DNA from: Vallitaleaceae bacterium
Lineage (GTDB): Bacteria; Bacillota; Clostridia; Lachnospirales; Vallitaleaceae
Length of the DNA: 7,896 bases
Assembly (NCBI GenBank): GCA_027858555.1
Contig: JAQICP010000320.1
Coordinates: 1-7,896 of the forward strand
Reading direction: 5' to 3'
In this document: positions 6,305-7,896 of the stretch, one piece after another
Layout: every line of letters begins with the position of its first letter
Position numbering within the stretch: position 1 is the stretch's first letter
The notes under the pieces: model-generated
Seen by the model: only the letters and a program-made list of their open reading frames with translations
What the model was told of the DNA's origin: nothing
The model's database searches: none
Translations under genes and position numbers: made by a program

Positions 6305-6391
6305 TCAGGAAACTTCCTATTAGAAGTAGAATTTTCCTTTGACAACAATTTCACTACGTGAAAACGTGTACTTGTGGTACACTTTGTTGTT
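6305..6391. repeat. 87-bp structured direct repeat, copy A
   Basis: This block and copy B share 84 of 87 bases. The first half can form a hairpin: AGGAAA (6307-6312) with TTTCCT (6333-6338), and CTTC with GAAG inside. The second half can form a three-way junction: an outer stem ACAACAA (6342-6348) with TTGTTGT (6384-6390), enclosing TTTCAC with GTGAAA (6349-6363) and GTGTAC with GTACAC (6366-6382). No coding potential or transposase is seen. The family is not one I recognise. Confidence 0.85.
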
Positions 6392-6394
6392 CAA

Positions 6395-6481
6395 TCAGGA
6401 AACTTCCTATTAGAAGTAGAACTTTCCTTTGACAACAATTTCACTACGTAAAAACGTGTACTTGAGGTACACTTTGTTGTT
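6395..6481. repeat. 87-bp structured direct repeat, copy B
   Basis: Starts exactly 90 bases after copy A and differs at three positions only: C for T at 6422, A for G at 6450, and A for T at 6465. The change at 6465 falls in a loop, 6422 is outside the main pairings, and 6450 replaces a G-C pair of the TTTCAC/GTGAAA arm, leaving a C-A mismatch on the + strand but a U-G pair in a - strand RNA. Its last bases form part of the -35 box of the noc promoter. Confidence 0.85.
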
Positions 6482-6505
6482 AGTCATGAATGACTATGTT
6501 ATAAT
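6477..6505 (+). promoter_or_regulatory. Probable sigma-A promoter of noc
   Basis: TTGTTA (6477-6482, four of six consensus bases) is separated by exactly 17 bp from a perfect TATAAT (6500-6505). Transcription would begin near 6512, about 20 bases before the noc start, giving a very short leader. The -35 box overlaps the end of repeat copy B, so a protein or structure on the repeat could affect it. Confidence 0.7.
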
Positions 6506-6522
6506 TAGGTGAAATTTTTAAT

Positions 6523-6527
6523 GGAGG
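6523..6527 (+). promoter_or_regulatory. Ribosome binding site deciding the noc start
   Basis: GGAGG lies 5 bases before ATG 6533. The frame is open back to GTG 6509, but that codon has no properly spaced site and lies upstream of or at the expected transcription start. Confidence 0.85.
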
Positions 6528-6532
6528 TATAT

Positions 6533-7333
6533 ATGTCACTAATAATGAATAATACTATAATGAATATACCAGTTGATTTGATTGATCCTAATCCATATCA
6601 ACCTAGAAGGCATTTTGACACCCATATATTGAAAGATCTTGCTGATTCAATTAGCAAGTATGGTATAATGCAGCCAATTAGTGTTCGAAAAAAAGGTGAA
6701 GATAGATATGAACTAGTTGCAGGTGAAAGACGCCTCCGAGCAACAAAAATAACTGATATCAACACAATACCAGCGATATTATTGGATGTTTCTGATGAAG
6801 ACAGCACTATTTTAGCGCTGATTGAAAATCTTCAAAGAGAAAATCTTAATTTTATGGAAGAAGCCGAAGGTTATTTCAATTTGATTCACGATTATCATAT
6901 GAAACAAGAAGAAGTAGCCAAACAAGTTGGTAAAAATCAGTCCACCATTGCTAATAAATTACGATTACTTAATCTTTCTGAAGGTATTGTTAAGATCATA
7001 TTTGAAAATCAGTTAAGTGAACGGCATGCGCGTGCATTACTTAGCCTAAATAGTGAGAAAGAACAATTAGAAATACTGGCAATTATTATGAAAAAGAGCT
7101 TGAATGTCAAGAAAACGGAAGAATTGATTAAGGAATATCTATTAAATCAACAAAAACCAAAAAAACATATAGCAAGTATACGGCATTATCTTAAGGATAT
7201 TAGGATTTTTACAAATACTATTAAACAAGCTGTTGACATGATGAAAACTTCAGGGGTACAGGCTGATTATAAGATTGAGCAAGATGAAGAAACTTATCAA
7301 ATTACCATAACCATACCAATGAGGCAAGGATAA
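6533..7333 (+). CDS. noc: Noc, nucleoid occlusion protein (ParB-like CTPase)
   Basis: A 266-residue ParB-family protein. In Bacillus, Noc binds NBS sites, spreads as a CTP clamp and blocks division over the nucleoid. The N-terminal CTP-binding domain has NPYQPRR (20-26), GERRLRA (64-70) and ENLQREN (98-104). A helix-turn-helix domain covers about 124-170, and a C-terminal dimerisation domain follows. Recognition positions look like Noc, not ParB: GKNQSTIANKLRLL and LSERHARAL give Q136, K142 and R164, where ParB/Spo0J has R, a different residue, and G. The N-terminus before the first conserved strand (IPVDLI) is only about 11 residues and lacks the basic amphipathic membrane-targeting helix of Bacillus Noc. 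Position after rsmG fits. It is 15 bases from the next gene. A chromosomal ParB is the alternative. Confidence 0.88.
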   Translation: MSLIMNNTIMNIPVDLIDPNPYQPRRHFDTHILKDLADSISKYGIMQPISVRKKGEDRYELVAGERRLRATKITDINTIPAILLDVSDEDSTILALIENLQRENLNFMEEAEGYFNLIHDYHMKQEEVAKQVGKNQSTIANKLRLLNLSEGIVKIIFENQLSERHARALLSLNSEKEQLEILAIIMKKSLNVKKTEELIKEYLLNQQKPKKHIASIRHYLKDIRIFTNTIKQAVDMMKTSGVQADYKIEQDEETYQITITIPMRQG

Positions 7334-7348
7334 ACAAGAAAGGTCTTT

Positions 7349-7798
7349 ATGATTACTGGAGAATTTTTAGATCACTATAGTATGAATTCTGATGCATATG
7401 CTATCAGAAAAGAGGTTTTCATAGATGAGTTAAGTTGTGATGATATTTTTCTTAATGATAATGTAGATACTATGGCACATCACATTTTAGTAAAAGACGG
7501 TGACTTACCTATTGGTACCGGTAGAATTATTTTAGATGATTTAGATACTTATATCGGAAGAATTGCCGTTTTGAAATCACATAGAGGTCAATCCATAGGC
7601 GATTTGATAGTGAGAATGTTAATCGATAGGGCTTTTAGGCTCGGCTTAGAGCCAATTAAGGTTTTTGCAAGATTAGATACCCTTGATTTTTATAAAAGTA
7701 TTGGTTTTGAAGTAATCAGTGAGTCCTATGTTAAAGAAGCAGTTGAAATAATTGAGATGACCATAATGGAAAAAAACATGAAAAGAAAATGCCACTAA
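7349..7798 (+). CDS. GNAT family N-acetyltransferase (ElaA/YjcF-like)
   Basis: A 149-residue single-domain acetyltransferase; the substrate cannot be told from sequence. The N-terminus AYAIRKEVFIDELS (16-29) matches the opening helix of ElaA/YjcF-type GNATs. A GTGRI strand (56-60) follows, then the acetyl-CoA pyrophosphate loop RIAVLKSHRGQSIG (71-84; R79, G80 and G84 of the R/Q-x-x-G-x-G/A motif). The C-terminal FYKSIGFEVISESYVKEAVE block (114-133) also fits. The ATG has AAAGG five bases upstream. It lies 15 bases after noc and before a strong terminator, so it is probably the second gene of a noc operon. Whether its job relates to Noc is unknown; it may be a passenger. The last residues are basic (MKRKCH). 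Confidence 0.87.
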   Translation: MITGEFLDHYSMNSDAYAIRKEVFIDELSCDDIFLNDNVDTMAHHILVKDGDLPIGTGRIILDDLDTYIGRIAVLKSHRGQSIGDLIVRMLIDRAFRLGLEPIKVFARLDTLDFYKSIGFEVISESYVKEAVEIIEMTIMEKNMKRKCH

Positions 7799-7873
7799 AA
7801 AAGCAACTATTTATGAAATGCAACCTATAATCTACTTAAGGGTGCATTTCATTGTGTAAATAGCTGCTTTTTT
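7797..7873. terminator. Long hairpin terminator, possibly bidirectional
   Basis: AAAAAAGCA (7797-7805) pairs with TGCTTTTTT (7865-7873), then CTATTTA (7807-7813) with TAAATAG (7857-7863), then GAAATGCA (7815-7822) with TGCATTTC (7843-7850), and CC with GG near the apex. The stem starts inside the stop codon of the acetyltransferase gene. A-run and T-run on opposite sides allow termination in both directions, although no gene from the right is visible in the last 22 bases. Confidence 0.88.
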
Positions 7874-7896
7874 ATTAAGAACTGCTTATATTCAAT

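Noticed and set aside
6339..6344. Perfect TTGACA in repeat copy A (and 6429-6434 in copy B) as a promoter -35 box
   Set aside because: No -10-like hexamer lies 16-18 bp downstream in either copy.
6305..6481. CRISPR array
   Set aside because: Only two units, 87 bp long, with a 3-base interval and no variable spacers of normal size.
6305..6481. Insertion sequence or clear MITE
   Set aside because: No terminal inverted repeats at the block ends, no target duplication and no transposase are visible; a non-autonomous repeat family remains possible.
1..7896. TGA reassigned, since no gene here ends in TGA
   Set aside because: Eight genes with TAA or TAG stops is unsurprising in an AT-rich genome, and tryptophan positions in yidC and mnmG use TGG.

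Overview
The window looks like part of an oriC-proximal gene cluster from a low-G+C Firmicute, most likely a member of the Clostridia (Lachnospirales-like). The evidence is the AT-rich sequence, strong GGAGG-type ribosome binding sites, and the conserved order yidD-yidC-jag-mnmE-mnmG-rsmG-noc. In Firmicutes this order runs away from dnaA/oriC, so the origin would lie to the left, outside the window. I cannot name a genus. Every gene is on the + strand.

Layout: bases 1-144 hold the 3' end of yidD. Close behind come yidC (157-1167) and jag/khpB (1201-1830), a membrane-insertion and RNA-binding pair. An intrinsic terminator (1838-1870) separates these from mnmE (1898-3280). A 143-bp AT-rich gap with two related palindromes and a hairpin precedes mnmG (3424-5178). 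mnmG carries an in-frame TAA at 5176-5178, and its conserved C-terminal 46 codons continue in the same frame to a TAG at 5317-5319. A degenerate 13-bp tandem array (5324-5440) starts almost at once after that TAG and fills most of the gap before rsmG (5518-6234).

The 298-bp gap between rsmG and noc is the most structured part. It holds a 16-bp palindrome that differs by one base from the Noc-binding sequence, a 9-bp-stem hairpin, and two 87-bp direct repeats with a 90-bp period. Each repeat can fold into a hairpin followed by a three-way junction. A sigma-A-type promoter has its -35 box overlapping the end of the second repeat. noc (6533-7333) follows, then a GNAT acetyltransferase gene (7349-7798) and a long hairpin terminator (7797-7873).

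How the genes work together: YidD and YidC support membrane-protein insertion. Jag/KhpB is an RNA-binding protein usually encoded beside yidC. MnmE and MnmG together modify the wobble uridine of certain tRNAs, so the broken mnmG beside an intact mnmE is functionally puzzling. RsmG methylates 16S rRNA. Noc keeps division away from the nucleoid. No mobile element, CRISPR array, tRNA or rRNA was seen. The genes are ordinary housekeeping genes. The unusual content lies between them and in the mnmG stop.
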